Of a stretch of 64,000 nucleotides of DNA, positions 48,342 to 60,054 are shown piece by piece. Position numbers and translations under genes: made by a program. Under the pieces are notes generated by a model. That model searched no databases. It was not told the DNA's origin and was given only the letters and a program-made list of their open reading frames with translations. This DNA comes from Lactobacillus sp. (lineage in GTDB: Bacteria > Bacillota > Bacilli > Lactobacillales > Lactobacillaceae), in NCBI GenBank assembly GCA_022651245.1, contig JALCQM010000013.1, forward strand, positions 1 to 64,000, read 5' to 3'. How positions within the stretch are numbered: position 1 is the stretch's first letter; every line of letters starts with the position of its first letter.

Positions 48342-49073
48342 TTAACCACGGCCTAGTTTGCGCAAAGCATCGACTTCACGCGGCTTGAGTGGCCGGTATT
48401 CACCCGGCTGTAACCCTTCTAAGGTCAGCGGACCGTATTGTGGCCGTGACAGCTTCATCACCGGAAAGCCTAAAGTCTTGAACATCTTCTTGACTTGATG
48501 GTTGACCCCTTGATGGATGGTTAATTCCACGATGGCCGTGCGTTTGGCCTTATCTGAAGACAAAATGTTGAAGCGTGCAGGCGCCAGCTTCTTCCCTTCG
48601 ACCACTAAGCCTTGCCGCAAAGGTGCCAGGCTCAGCCGCGTTGGGATCCCTTGCACTTTGGCGACGTAATGCTTTTCAATCTTGTAGCGGGGATGCATTA
48701 ATTGATTGGCGAACTCCCCGTCGTTGGTCATCAAAAGCAACCCAGAGGTGTCGTAATCTAACCGTCCCACTGGGTACAGGCGTTCTGGTACGTCTTCGAA
48801 GAAGTCCGTCACCACTTTGCGTTTCTTATCATCCGTCACCGCGGTGATCACCCCCCGCGGCTTGTAAAACAGGTAATGTCGCGCGATTGGCTTGCTCAAC
48901 GGCACCCCATCAACTTGGACTTCATCCTTAGGTGTGACCTTAACGCCCATCTCGGTCACGACGTCACCATTGACGGTCACGTGTCCGGTTGCAATCAGCG
49001 TTTCGGCATGCCGGCGAGAGGCGACGCCAGCGTTGGCGATCGCCTTTTGGAGGCGTTGTTCAGCTTCATTCAT
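48342..49073 (-). CDS. rluB: Pseudouridine synthase (RluB family)
   Basis: S4 domain RLQKAIANAGVASRRHAETLI; PVGRLDYDTSGLLLMTNDGEF. Confidence 0.95.
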   Translation of the reverse strand: MNEAEQRLQKAIANAGVASRRHAETLIATGHVTVNGDVVTEMGVKVTPKDEVQVDGVPLSKPIARHYLFYKPRGVITAVTDDKKRKVVTDFFEDVPERLYPVGRLDYDTSGLLLMTNDGEFANQLMHPRYKIEKHYVAKVQGIPTRLSLAPLRQGLVVEGKKLAPARFNILSSDKAKRTAIVELTIHQGVNHQVKKMFKTLGFPVMKLSRPQYGPLTLEGLQPGEYRPLKPREVDALRKLGRG

Positions 49074-49641
49074 GATTCTTATCTTCTCCTTCTAGCGTCG
49101 CGTTAAAATCCGCAAATAAATCAACTTCACTCGGAGCTCCGGCCTCTTCCAGCGGCGGTAGGTCCGCCAACTGCTTCAGCCCGAAGTAATCGAGGAAAAA
49201 CGGGGTGGTCGCGTAAAGAATTGGCCGACCCGGCGCATCTTTGCGGCCGGCTTCTTTGACCAGTTGCCGGCTTGCCAAAGTGGTCAGCGCCCCGCTAGAC
49301 TGCACGCCGCGCACCTCATCGATTTCGATGCGGGTGATTGGCTGCTGATAGGCGATGATCGCCAAGACTTCCAGCGCGGCCTGGGACAACCCGGTCGCAG
49401 GTGGTCCGGCGAAATACTTGCGTAAACTCTCGGCAAAATCAGGCTTGGTCAACAAGTAATACCGCTCAGCACTTTGCTGGACCATGACCCCCCGTTTGTC
49501 GTCAGCCGCCAAGGCTTTTTGATAAGCCTCTAGTTGTTGGCGCATCGCCGCGGGACTGATATTCAAAATCGCCGCGAGGTCGTTCAACGCAACGCCAGCT
49601 TCACCGGCTGTATACAAAATGGCTTCGATTACCGGCTGCAT
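49066..49641 (-). CDS. scpB: SMC-Scp complex subunit ScpB
   Basis: ALEVLAIIAYQQPITRIEIDEVRGVQSSGAL; LASRQLVKEAGRKDAPGRPILYATT. Confidence 0.97.
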   Translation of the reverse strand: MQPVIEAILYTAGEAGVALNDLAAILNISPAAMRQQLEAYQKALAADDKRGVMVQQSAERYYLLTKPDFAESLRKYFAGPPATGLSQAALEVLAIIAYQQPITRIEIDEVRGVQSSGALTTLASRQLVKEAGRKDAPGRPILYATTPFFLDYFGLKQLADLPPLEEAGAPSEVDLFADFNATLEGEDKNHE

Positions 49642-50366
49642 TAGGCAACCTCCTTCAACATGACCATGATCGGCGCAAACGGTGTGGTTTGCTGACAATC
49701 GATCTGATCGGTTTTCATCAGTTCCAAAATCGCTAAAAACGTGGTCACCACCCCATCAACGGTCGGTGCCGCCACCAACTCACTGAACGCACATTGTTTA
49801 CAGTCCGCAAGGTGTTGCATCACGGCACCAATGCGCTGACTCAAAGAAATCGGCTCCGCTTCGATATGTGCGATCGTTTGGGCCGTCGCCGCCTGTTGCG
49901 CGACAACGGTGCTCATTGCTTGCACTAAGTCGCGCAACTTCACGGCCCCAGGCGCCATCGGCACCGCCAAACTCGCATCAGGCAGCGTCTCATCCTTAGC
50001 AAACGACAAGGCCCGCCGTTGTTCGCGTGTCTGTAGCGCTTTAGCAGCTTCTTGATACACTTGATAAGTCAATAATTGCGCAACCAAGTCAGCACGCGGA
50101 TCGACATAATCCTCGTCTGCCGTCAGCGCAGGCTCTGGTTGTGGTAACAAAAGCTTGCTCTTAAGGGCCATCAAGCTGGCGGCCATAACAAAATAATCAC
50201 CAGCCACATCTAAACGCAACCCTTGCATCTGGTGCAAGTAGTCGAGATATTGGCTAGTGATCTCAGCGATCGGAATGTCATAAATGTCCACTTCATTGGT
50301 CCGGATCAAATGCCACAGCAGATCCAATGGCCCAGAGAAGTCGTCAAGCACCAGTGTCAGTGCCAT
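49641..50366 (-). CDS. scpA: Segregation/condensation protein ScpA
   Basis: LDDFSGPLDLLWHLIRTNEVDIYDIPIAEITSQYLDYL. Confidence 0.97.
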   Translation of the reverse strand: MALTLVLDDFSGPLDLLWHLIRTNEVDIYDIPIAEITSQYLDYLHQMQGLRLDVAGDYFVMAASLMALKSKLLLPQPEPALTADEDYVDPRADLVAQLLTYQVYQEAAKALQTREQRRALSFAKDETLPDASLAVPMAPGAVKLRDLVQAMSTVVAQQAATAQTIAHIEAEPISLSQRIGAVMQHLADCKQCAFSELVAAPTVDGVVTTFLAILELMKTDQIDCQQTTPFAPIMVMLKEVA

Positions 50367-50733
50367 CGATTGCCTCTTTTCTATGCTGGTTAAATTTTGC
50401 GATCAGTGGTGCTGTTTCCAGCGACCCCATGATCTTCTTATCGGGATATAGGGCATACAAATCAGCCAGCGCAGCGAACTCAGTCTCTTGGTTCCGCACA
50501 CTGGGTGAAAAGCTCAAATGCCGCAACATCACAAAGTCGCTACCAGATTCGACACCGACAATCCCCTCGAAGTCGGCATCGCGCGCCTCGCGATATAGGT
50601 ACAAGACATGATTGGGCTCCTCGTTATAGAGCGTCAGCTCCGTCTTGAGGTGATCCATGTCCTTAAGATCGGGAATGAAGGACAAAAAGCCCATCGCGAT
50701 CTTCGCATAGTCGTGCTTATATTTCGTCAGCAT
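50344..50733 (-). CDS. RibT-like acetyltransferase family protein
   Basis: MLTKYKHDYAKIAMGFLSFIPDLKD; between xerD and scpA. Confidence 0.7.
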   Translation of the reverse strand: MLTKYKHDYAKIAMGFLSFIPDLKDMDHLKTELTLYNEEPNHVLYLYREARDADFEGIVGVESGSDFVMLRHLSFSPSVRNQETEFAALADLYALYPDKKIMGSLETAPLIAKFNQHRKEAIDGTDTGA

Positions 50734-50797
50734 AATAGCCTCCAGATTAACTACTCTCACAGGCTACTCTACCATATCCACCATGTAAGGACAAATC

Positions 50798-51679
50798 TCA
50801 TCCCCGCGGGTGTGTCCGGTGATACACGGCGACCAGATGTGAATTATCCAAATGAGTATAGATCTGCGTGGTACTGATATCACTATGTCCCAACAACTCT
50901 TGCACCACACGCAAATCCGCCCCGTTGGCTAACAAGTTGGTGGCAAAACTGTGCCGCAAGGTGTGCGGCGTGACATTTTTTTCGATCCCTAACGCGTCAA
51001 TATACGCCTTCAAATTCTTCCAGATGCCTTGCCGCGTCAGCTGGTGCCCATGAAAATTGACAAACACCGTGACCGGTGGGTCTTGACGCACCAGCTTCGG
51101 CCGGGCGCCTTGCAGGTATTGCTGCACCCACTCAACCGCTTGGGGCGAAATCGGGACGATCCGTTCCTTATCCCCTTTACCTGTCACCTGTAACAAGTTC
51201 AGCGTCAAATGCAGCTGGTCCAACCGCAAGTTGACCACCTCAGAAACCCGCAGACCCGTCGCGTACATGAGTTCAAAAATTGCCCGGTCCCGCAGCCCTA
51301 ACGGTTTGGTCGTGTTGGGAGCGGCCATCAGCCGATCGATCTCATTTCCCGATAATGTCGCTGGCAGCCGCTGGGCGGCCTTAGGAGACGCGACCAATGT
51401 CATCGGGTCTGCAGTGACCAGCTCTTCCCGCAACAAATACCGGTAAAACTTGCGCATCGCGGAGATCATACGGCTCATTGAACTCGCAGCCTTCAGACTT
51501 GTCTGCACCTGCAAGAATTCTTGAATGACGGCCAGCTCACTCGGAAACGCCGCCAACTGTTGGGTTTCTAACCACGCCGCAAACTCCCGCAAATCTTGCC
51601 GATAGCTGGTCTGCGTGGTGGGCGCTAACCCCCGTTCAACATCAAGATAATGAATAAAATCTGCAATCAACCGGTCCAT
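50798..51679 (-). CDS. xerD: Site-specific tyrosine recombinase XerD
   Basis: LMYATGLRVSEVVNLRL; TPHTLRHSFATNLLANGADLRVVQELLGHSDISTTQIYTH. Confidence 0.96.
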   Translation of the reverse strand: MDRLIADFIHYLDVERGLAPTTQTSYRQDLREFAAWLETQQLAAFPSELAVIQEFLQVQTSLKAASSMSRMISAMRKFYRYLLREELVTADPMTLVASPKAAQRLPATLSGNEIDRLMAAPNTTKPLGLRDRAIFELMYATGLRVSEVVNLRLDQLHLTLNLLQVTGKGDKERIVPISPQAVEWVQQYLQGARPKLVRQDPPVTVFVNFHGHQLTRQGIWKNLKAYIDALGIEKNVTPHTLRHSFATNLLANGADLRVVQELLGHSDISTTQIYTHLDNSHLVAVYHRTHPRG

Positions 51680-51714
51680 ATTGGCCCCTCCTTTCACAGG
51701 TTATGTTAACACGT

Positions 51715-52569
51715 TTAGCGCAATTCGGTGACCCCGTCATGCTCAGTGATCAACTTTGCCTTCAGCAAATGTCCTAAGGCCCGTTTAAACGCCCCTTTAC
51801 TGATCCCAAAGGCCTGTTTGATCGCATCTGGGTCACTCTTATCGGTGAACGGGATCTGCTTATTCGGGCTGTGTTCTAAGACCGCTAAAACCATCGCCGC
51901 GTCTTCTGAGATAGCTTCAAAAGCACGCGGCTTCAAGCTAAGGTTCAACTCACCATTCGGGCGCACGCCGATCACCCGCGCATGAACCACCTCACCTAGC
52001 CGCGGTTCAATTTCGCGCTCACTTGGATGGATGAAGCCGAGGAAAAAATCATCCGTCAGCACATGCGTCCCAGCCATTTTTAGCCGATAGGCCGTCGCCG
52101 TCACGTCTTGGTTCATTTGTGCAGGCTTGCCCAGATTGGCCACGGCTTGGATAATACTTTCGTCTGCTAATTTGCCCCATAGGCGGTGCTTTTTATCGAT
52201 CATCAAGGCCACCATCAGTTTATCGCCTCGAGCTGGCCATAAGCGGTTCAACTCTGGCAACTGATCCAGCGACACCACGACGTCTTTATCCGGCAAGCCA
52301 ATGTCGACGAAAACGCCCAGATCATGACGCACTTCAACCACGGTCGCCCAGGCATAGTGGTCATGGCCGACCGTCGGGATCTTCGTGGTCAGCCGCGCGT
52401 CGCCATGCTGATTTTCATACACGAAGCCATGCACCTCAGTCCCAACGGCTGGTAGCGTGGTAAATTCATCTTGATCAATGGCAAAGGTTTCCCCTTCATT
52501 TTGGGCGAACACTTGCTTATCGTTATGATCGGTGACGGTTGCCGTCAGGATCTGTCCATTTCGTTTCAT
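51715..52569 (-). CDS. cvfB: CvfB family S1-like RNA-binding protein
   Basis: GVFVDIGLPDKDVVVSLDQLPELNRLWPARGDKLMV; HPSEREIEPRLGEVVHARVIGVRPNGELNLSLKPRA. Confidence 0.93.
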   Translation of the reverse strand: MKRNGQILTATVTDHNDKQVFAQNEGETFAIDQDEFTTLPAVGTEVHGFVYENQHGDARLTTKIPTVGHDHYAWATVVEVRHDLGVFVDIGLPDKDVVVSLDQLPELNRLWPARGDKLMVALMIDKKHRLWGKLADESIIQAVANLGKPAQMNQDVTATAYRLKMAGTHVLTDDFFLGFIHPSEREIEPRLGEVVHARVIGVRPNGELNLSLKPRAFEAISEDAAMVLAVLEHSPNKQIPFTDKSDPDAIKQAFGISKGAFKRALGHLLKAKLITEHDGVTELR

Positions 52570-52582
52570 ATAGTCTCCTTCG

Positions 52583-53044
52583 TTAATGTTGCGGCAATAA
52601 GTTAAACACGGTCAAGAGAACGTAAGTCATCCCACTGGCAATGACCGGTCCGGCCGCGATGCCACGCAACAAAACCACGCCCATGATCGTCCCGAACACC
52701 AAAGCGACGGTCATCTCAGGACTTTGCGCCAGCAAGCCGACCCCTTTGGCCGATAACACGGCGACTAAAACACCCATGGCGATCGCGATCCACCCCGCCG
52801 GTTCGCGGAAAACTCGCAATAGTTCGCGTATCCCGATTTCACCCGTTGCGATCGGCACCATGATCGCTGCCGAAATCACGGTCACGCCCCAATTGATGCC
52901 TTGCGCTTGCAACGTCTTTAAAAACGGCTGCAAAGGTGGCAGAGCCTTGAGAACCACGACAAACCCGACCCCGATCATTAAAGACTGGTTCTTCGCCAAC
53001 GCTGCAATCACGAAAACGGCGATCAAAAAAAGCCAACTCTCCAT
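52583..53044 (-). CDS. DUF441 family membrane protein
   Basis: GVTVISAAIMVPIATGEIGIRELL; GIAAGPVIASGMTYVLLTVF. Confidence 0.9.
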   Translation of the reverse strand: MESWLFLIAVFVIAALAKNQSLMIGVGFVVVLKALPPLQPFLKTLQAQGINWGVTVISAAIMVPIATGEIGIRELLRVFREPAGWIAIAMGVLVAVLSAKGVGLLAQSPEMTVALVFGTIMGVVLLRGIAAGPVIASGMTYVLLTVFNLLPQH

Positions 53045-53179
53045 TTGTCTTCCCCCTCGATCATCTCATACCACTTTACCCGAATTTTACTCAAAATAAC
53101 AGACCCAACCCAGTAACGACTGGAAACCGGGACTGATCCACACCAAGGTAAGTCTGCCTTAAAAGGCGACGCCGAGCAC

Positions 53180-53459
53180 AGGCCGCTAAAACCGCGATGC
53201 TCCGCTGGTTCTCTTCGTCGAGCTCCGCATCGCAACGCAATTGCGTGTAAGTCATCGCGGTCACGCACCAGCGTTGCCGGTACGCACCTACGCTGCCTTA
53301 CACACATTGCTAAGACCGCGATGCTTCGCTCTGGGTTCTTCGTCGAGCTGCGCAAGCCAACGGGGTTGCGTATAATTCGTCGCGCCACGCTATGGCTACG
53401 CCATAACGCGTCACGCCGCCTTATACCCACCCCTAAAACCGGCTTGCTCCGCTCTGGGA
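53180..53459. repeat. Array of two ~120-nt palindromes plus a truncated copy (locus C)
   Basis: TCGTCGAGCTSCGC...GCTYCGCTCTGGG; near-copies of locus A units. Confidence 0.85.
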
Positions 53460-53460
53460 C

Positions 53461-53495
53461 AAAAAAAGTGCCGGGCCGTTAAGCCTGACACTTCT
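53461..53495 (-). terminator. Terminator of pyk
   Basis: AAGTGTCAGGCTTAACGGCCCGGCACTTTTTTT. Confidence 0.75.
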
Positions 53496-53511
53496 TGCGG
53501 TGCAATGATGC

Positions 53512-55275
53512 TTACAGGGTGTTAGTCGCGCCCTTGTAGACGATCCCACGACGGGAATCAACGGTGATCACTTGACCATCAGTGATGGCATCGGTTGCGC
53601 CGGTCGCACCGACAACAACTGGGATCCCCATGGCGATGCCGACAACGGCAGCGTGAGAGGTCAAACCACCATTTTCAACAACCAAGGCAGCTGCCTTTTC
53701 GATTGCTGGCAAGTAGTCCTTATCCGTCGTCTTAACGACCAGGATGTCACCCTTGGTCATCTTAGCCGCAGCTTCATGCGCATCGTTAGCCAAGACAGCC
53801 TTACCAACAGTGGATTCGTCGCCAACACCGGAGCCTTCAACCAGCTTGGAGCCGATCAATTGCGCCTTCATAACGTTGGTGGTCCCGGTTTCGCCAACTG
53901 GGACACCCGCGGTGATCAAGATCAAGTCGCCTTCTTCAGCGAAGCCAAGTTCTTGCGCCTTCTTGGTAGCTAATTCGAACATTGCATCGGTCGATTCTGG
54001 CTTGTCAGCAACGATTGGGAACACGCCCCAGTTGACGGTCAAACCGCGACGGGTCTTGTCGTCGAACGTGATCGCCAAGATGTCCGCCTTAGGGCGATAC
54101 TTGGAAATCATACGGGCCGTGAAGCCAGATTCCGTTGCGGCAACGATGGTCTTAACCCCAAGGTTACGGGCGGTATGGGCAACGGATTGGCCAACAGCTT
54201 CCGTCACGTTTTCCTTGTTGCCGAAGGACTTCAGCGCATAAGTATCGCTGTTTTCCATAGCATTTTCGGTGTATTCGTCGATCCGTGCCATTGCGGCAAC
54301 GGATTCAACCGGGTAGTCCCCGTTAGCAGATTCGCCAGACAACATCGTTGCGTCCGTGCCATCATAAACCGCGTTCGCCACGTCAGAAACTTCCGCGCGA
54401 GTTGGGCGTGGGTTTTCTTGCATGGAGTCAAGCATTTGGGTGGCAGTGATCACTGGCTTACCCGCAGCATTGGCCTTCTTGATCATGGTCTTTTGAACGA
54501 GTGGCACTTGTTCGAAAGGAATTTCGACACCCATGTCACCACGAGGAACCATCAAACCATCAGAAACCTTCAAGATAGAATCGAAATTGTCGATCCCTTC
54601 TTGTGATTCGATCTTTGGGAAGATCTGCACATTCAAGGCGTCCTTTTCTTCAAGTAATTCGCGGATGTCTAAAACATCTTGCGGCTTACGAACGAAAGAA
54701 GCGGCAATGAAGTTGATGCCTTGATCCAAACCGAAACGAATGTCATCGGCATCCTTTTCAGTGATCCCTGGCAAGTTGATGCCGACACCAGGAGCGTTGA
54801 CCCCTTTACGGGAACCCAGCATACCACCGTTTTCAACGCGGACAACCAATTCACGGTTGGCTTCGTCTTTTTCAGTGATCAAAGTATCGATCAAACCATC
54901 GTCGAACAACACATGGCCGCCAACATGGGTATCGTCGAACAAACCAGGATAAGTTACGGCGATCTTTTCAGGTGTCCCTTCGATGGAATCATCCATCGAA
55001 ATACGCATCACGTCACCGGTGTGTAACTCGAACTTCTTGCCCTGTTGGACGGTGGTCCGGATTTCTGCACCCTTGGTGTCGAGCATGATGCCGACAGTCT
55101 TACCTGTGATCTTTTCAGCTTCGTGAACCATGCTCATACGTGATAAGTGTTCTTCATGGTCCCCGTGAGAGAAGTTAAACCGGAAAACGTTAGCCCCCGC
55201 TTCAATCAGCTTAACGATGATGTCGGTCGTGTTACTTGCAGGACCGAGCGTGCTAACGATCTTGGTTTTTTTCAT
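53512..55275 (-). CDS. pyk: Pyruvate kinase with PEP-utilising C-terminal domain
   Basis: MKKTKIVSTLGPAS; MVPRGDMGVEIPFEQVP; GGLTSHAAVVGIAMGIPVVVG. Confidence 0.98.
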   Translation of the reverse strand: MKKTKIVSTLGPASNTTDIIVKLIEAGANVFRFNFSHGDHEEHLSRMSMVHEAEKITGKTVGIMLDTKGAEIRTTVQQGKKFELHTGDVMRISMDDSIEGTPEKIAVTYPGLFDDTHVGGHVLFDDGLIDTLITEKDEANRELVVRVENGGMLGSRKGVNAPGVGINLPGITEKDADDIRFGLDQGINFIAASFVRKPQDVLDIRELLEEKDALNVQIFPKIESQEGIDNFDSILKVSDGLMVPRGDMGVEIPFEQVPLVQKTMIKKANAAGKPVITATQMLDSMQENPRPTRAEVSDVANAVYDGTDATMLSGESANGDYPVESVAAMARIDEYTENAMENSDTYALKSFGNKENVTEAVGQSVAHTARNLGVKTIVAATESGFTARMISKYRPKADILAITFDDKTRRGLTVNWGVFPIVADKPESTDAMFELATKKAQELGFAEEGDLILITAGVPVGETGTTNVMKAQLIGSKLVEGSGVGDESTVGKAVLANDAHEAAAKMTKGDILVVKTTDKDYLPAIEKAAALVVENGGLTSHAAVVGIAMGIPVVVGATGATDAITDGQVITVDSRRGIVYKGATNTL

Positions 55276-55333
55276 AAATGAAATCGCTCCTTTGACAATT
55301 TTTTTAAACGACTGGACGTCGGTTTAAACAAAG

Positions 55334-56302
<969 letters not shown>

Positions 56303-56413
56303 TCATGCGTAATCTTATTAAGACCAACGTCTTGATCCCAAATACTCGTTAAGTCTAACACTTTTCAGAAAAAAAGTCGCGTCAAATTAAGAGAATTTCA
56401 CCATTTTCCGGAT

Positions 56414-59400
56414 TTAGTGATCCTGCTGTAATACAGCGTTCTGTTGGCCAACCTGAGCCTTCACCGCTGTTAGTAATTCCGGGGTCGGCGTCACCCAATA
56501 TTGCTTGGCTAAAAGCACCGATTCCCGGGTGGTTTCTGCCACAGTGATCACTGGTACAGTTCCACGGATAGATAAAAACGTTTTCAGTAAGGCGGCACGC
56601 TGCTCGTCAGTGAAATCCTCTGGTAAGCGAACAAAAAGCTTTTGGGTCGGCAAAGCAGCCAGCGCCTCATCCCCCAACTGCAACTGATTGGCGATCATTT
56701 GCAAGCCATTTTTGTTTTCCACACGGCCAGTGACCACGATCACTTGGCTTTCGGTATAGTCGCGCATCTGCGGATACAGGTTGGGGAAAACGGTGACACT
56801 GGTGGTGCCCGTCGCGTCTTGGCCATCGATAAACGCCATTTCCTGGCCTTTTTTGGTTCGAATCCGCTTCACTCGTCGGATCACTAACACCACGGTGACC
56901 ATATTGCCTTCTGCCAAGTCGGCGACAGTGGTGAGCGGCTGGTACGGCCGCAATGCCGTGACGTAGCGATCCACTGGGTGACCCGACAAGTACACCCCTA
57001 ATACCGCAGCTTCTTGGTCTAACCGCTCGGTCGCCGGCATTTCTGGGACCGCTACCGGCTTAGGTTGTAACACCGCGAATAAACCGACGTCATGACCTGC
57101 CAACTTGATGCTGGCGATCAACTCATCGAGGTTGGCTAAGGTCGATGCCCGATTCGCGTCAAACTGGTCGAATGCCCCAGCATAAACTAGCGGTTTCAAG
57201 GTCTCAACTTTCAACCACTTCGTGTCTAACCGTTGCAAACAGTCCCTCAAATCCTTGAAACGGCCGGATTGACGTGCTTGCAAAATGGCATCCACAAAAT
57301 CACGCCGAACACCTTTGATCGTCGCCAACCCGAAGCGCAACCCACCGTTTTGCACCGTGAAGTACCGGGCACTCGCATTAATGTCCGGCCCTAAAAGGGG
57401 CAATCGGCGCTCCCGCAATTCTTGCACATAAACTCGCAACTTGGCAGTATTGGCCAGTGCTGTATTCATCAATGCCGCAAAAAATGCTGCCGGATGGTGA
57501 CACTTGAGATACGCCAACCAAAACGCGATCATACTGTAGGCGACGGCATGGCTACGGTTAAACCCATAATTGGCAAACCGGTCAATATAGGCATAAACCG
57601 TTTCGGCCACTGTTTGGGAATAGCCTTTAGCCTGTGCCCCTTTGATGAATCGTAACCGTTCATCGGCAATCACTGCAGCTTTTTTCTTGCTCATCGCCCG
57701 GCGGAGCAGATCCGCTTCACCTAAACTAAAGCCACCCATCGTGCTGGCCACCTGCATGACTTGCTCTTGGTACACCAAAACGCCGTATGTTGGCGCCAAG
57801 ATCGGGGCCAAGGCCTCAGCTGGATAGGTGATCGGTTCCTGTCCGTGTTTGCGGGCAATGAACGTATCAATATTTTCCATCGGCCCTGGTCGGTACAAGG
57901 CGTTCGTCGCCACCACATCTTCAAACTGCGACGGTTGTAGCTTTTTCAAGACACGCCGGATCCCATTCGACTCAAACTGGAACACGCCATTCGTATCCCC
58001 ACGAGCAAACAAGGCCAACGTGTCTGGATCATTTAACGGGATCTGCTTGGGATCGAAAGGCTGCTTGGTTTCTTGGCTGACCCAATAACTCGCCGTCGCC
58101 AGAATACTTAAGTTGCGTAGACCCAGGAAGTCCATTTTCAACAGGCCCAGTGCCTCGACATCCCCCATTGGGACCTGAGTTTGCGCGATGCCATCACCAC
58201 CAGTTTGCAAGGCCACGGTATCGGTCAGCCGCTCTTGAGCCAACACGATCCCGGCCGCATGCGTCGAATCATGTCGTGGCAAGCCTTCCAATTTTAGCGC
58301 AGTGGCAAATAACGCCTGATTTTGTTCGGAGTCTCCGACCAGATTTTTCAAGGCCTGTGATTGCGCGTACGCCGACTTAAGGTCAATGCGTAGCTGACTG
58401 GGAATCGCCTGGCTCCACTTATTACTATCAAATTGGCTCAACCCAAAAACGCGGCACACATCCCGCAAGGCCTGTTTGGCACCGAAAGTCCCAAATGTAA
58501 TGATCTGCGCCATGTGGTCATCACCATAGCGGTCGTGAACATATTGGATCAACTCGCCTCGCCGATTATCCGGAATATCCAAGTCAATATCCGGCATGTT
58601 CGCCCGGTTGGGGTTCAAAAACCGCTCAAACAAAAGGTTATAAGCAATCGGATCAACTTCGGTAATCGCCAACGCATAGGCGACCAGCGCCCCAGCCGCC
58701 GAGCCACGCCCCGGGCCGGTCATGATGCCGACTTCATGCGCATGGTTCATCACGTCCCACACCACTAAAAAGTAATCGGCGAATCCCATTTTAGTAATCA
58801 CGCTGAGCTCATAATCGAGGCGCTGGCGGTAGACCTCCGGAACGGTTTTCTCGCCAAACCGAGATTGTAACCCGGCAACGACCAAGCCACGTAAATAATC
58901 TGGTGCCGACTGATCGTCAGGCGTTGGGTAATGCGGCAACTGCGGCTGGCGGAATTCGATCGTGACGGTCGCCCGCTCCGCTAACTGCTGAGTATTGGTC
59001 ACGGCTTCTTCTAAACCCGCGTCGAGAAAAGGTTGCGCCGCTGTCTCTGGCGGCGTCAGCCAATGTGTACCCGCATCCATCAACGTTGGGTCTCGCCAAT
59101 TGAGCTGCTCACCCGCACCGATTGCTTGCAGAACTTTACGACTGAAGTCATCGGTCGGGTCGCGATAGGCCACATCCCCTAGTGCCATCAACGGCAGCTC
59201 CCGGGCCTGAGCAAAAGCCGGTAACTCGCCAACCACAGTGGCGGGCGTCAACCCTAGACTCAAGCTAGCGGGATGTTTTGCTGCGACTGCTTCGAGCAGC
59301 GCATCCGCGCTGTTCCAAGTCTCCCGGAAATCCGGACGCAACAAATCGTCCCCTAACACGATTGCCGCAATCCCTGAAAATTCCGGCAGCTCTGCTAGCT

Positions 59401-59704
59401 TAGGTAATTGTGGGGCCAGCTTGATGGTCGAAGACAGCCGTAAGAGTTGGTGGTAGCCGGCTGTGGTTTCTGCAATCGCAACGATCGTCGCATCGGCCAC
59501 GGCGACTGTTAAGCCGATCAGCGGTTTGATCCCTGCCGCCTGTGCTTGTCGATAAAAGTCCACGACCCCATACATGACGTTAGTATCCGTCAAGGCGATC
59601 GCCGAATAGCCCCGCGCCTTGGCCGTCTCAACTAATTCTGCGATCGTTAAGGGACTTTGCAGCAAACTATAGCTGCTTTGTACTTGTAAATGCGTGAAAG
59701 TCAT
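56414..59704 (-). CDS. dnaE: DNA polymerase III subunit alpha
   Basis: PHP domain; GPGRGSAAGALVAYAL; NMPDIDLDIPDNRR; 1096 aa. Confidence 0.98.
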   Translation of the reverse strand: MTFTHLQVQSSYSLLQSPLTIAELVETAKARGYSAIALTDTNVMYGVVDFYRQAQAAGIKPLIGLTVAVADATIVAIAETTAGYHQLLRLSSTIKLAPQLPKLAELPEFSGIAAIVLGDDLLRPDFRETWNSADALLEAVAAKHPASLSLGLTPATVVGELPAFAQARELPLMALGDVAYRDPTDDFSRKVLQAIGAGEQLNWRDPTLMDAGTHWLTPPETAAQPFLDAGLEEAVTNTQQLAERATVTIEFRQPQLPHYPTPDDQSAPDYLRGLVVAGLQSRFGEKTVPEVYRQRLDYELSVITKMGFADYFLVVWDVMNHAHEVGIMTGPGRGSAAGALVAYALAITEVDPIAYNLLFERFLNPNRANMPDIDLDIPDNRRGELIQYVHDRYGDDHMAQIITFGTFGAKQALRDVCRVFGLSQFDSNKWSQAIPSQLRIDLKSAYAQSQALKNLVGDSEQNQALFATALKLEGLPRHDSTHAAGIVLAQERLTDTVALQTGGDGIAQTQVPMGDVEALGLLKMDFLGLRNLSILATASYWVSQETKQPFDPKQIPLNDPDTLALFARGDTNGVFQFESNGIRRVLKKLQPSQFEDVVATNALYRPGPMENIDTFIARKHGQEPITYPAEALAPILAPTYGVLVYQEQVMQVASTMGGFSLGEADLLRRAMSKKKAAVIADERLRFIKGAQAKGYSQTVAETVYAYIDRFANYGFNRSHAVAYSMIAFWLAYLKCHHPAAFFAALMNTALANTAKLRVYVQELRERRLPLLGPDINASARYFTVQNGGLRFGLATIKGVRRDFVDAILQARQSGRFKDLRDCLQRLDTKWLKVETLKPLVYAGAFDQFDANRASTLANLDELIASIKLAGHDVGLFAVLQPKPVAVPEMPATERLDQEAAVLGVYLSGHPVDRYVTALRPYQPLTTVADLAEGNMVTVVLVIRRVKRIRTKKGQEMAFIDGQDATGTTSVTVFPNLYPQMRDYTESQVIVVTGRVENKNGLQMIANQLQLGDEALAALPTQKLFVRLPEDFTDEQRAALLKTFLSIRGTVPVITVAETTRESVLLAKQYWVTPTPELLTAVKAQVGQQNAVLQQDH

Positions 59705-59788
59705 TTTGCCACCTCATTTTGATTATACCCGATTTTAGTTGCAATCTCCCGGCACGGTGATAAGATGAAATCTGAAAAGAGGGATCAT

Positions 59789-59989
59789 ATGCGTTATATT
59801 GTGACTATCTTCTGGGGAGCCATCCTCGGGCAGGTCGTTGGCTTCTTGATCAGTGCGCTGAACAGCGCCACATACGACCCGAAGCTGAGTTTAGTGATCA
59901 GTGTGATTTTTGCCGTGATTTTGTGGGTCTTGCCCCTGATTATGGACGCCAACACCTCAACGACCAAGCCGACTCAACACCAGGAATGA
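59789..59989 (+). CDS. YjzD-like DUF2929 family small membrane protein
   Basis: MRYIVTIFWGAILGQVVGFLISALN...; GAGGGA RBS. Confidence 0.8.
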   Translation: MRYIVTIFWGAILGQVVGFLISALNSATYDPKLSLVISVIFAVILWVLPLIMDANTSTTKPTQHQE

Positions 59990-59996
59990 TGTTTAC

Positions 59997-60019
59997 CGCC
60001 AGATGGCGGTTTTTTTGTT
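59997..60019 (+). terminator. Terminator
   Basis: CCGCCAGATGGCGGTTTTTTTG. Confidence 0.75.
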
Positions 60020-60054
60020 CCTGAACACGCCCTGGTATTTGCATCAATCCACTA

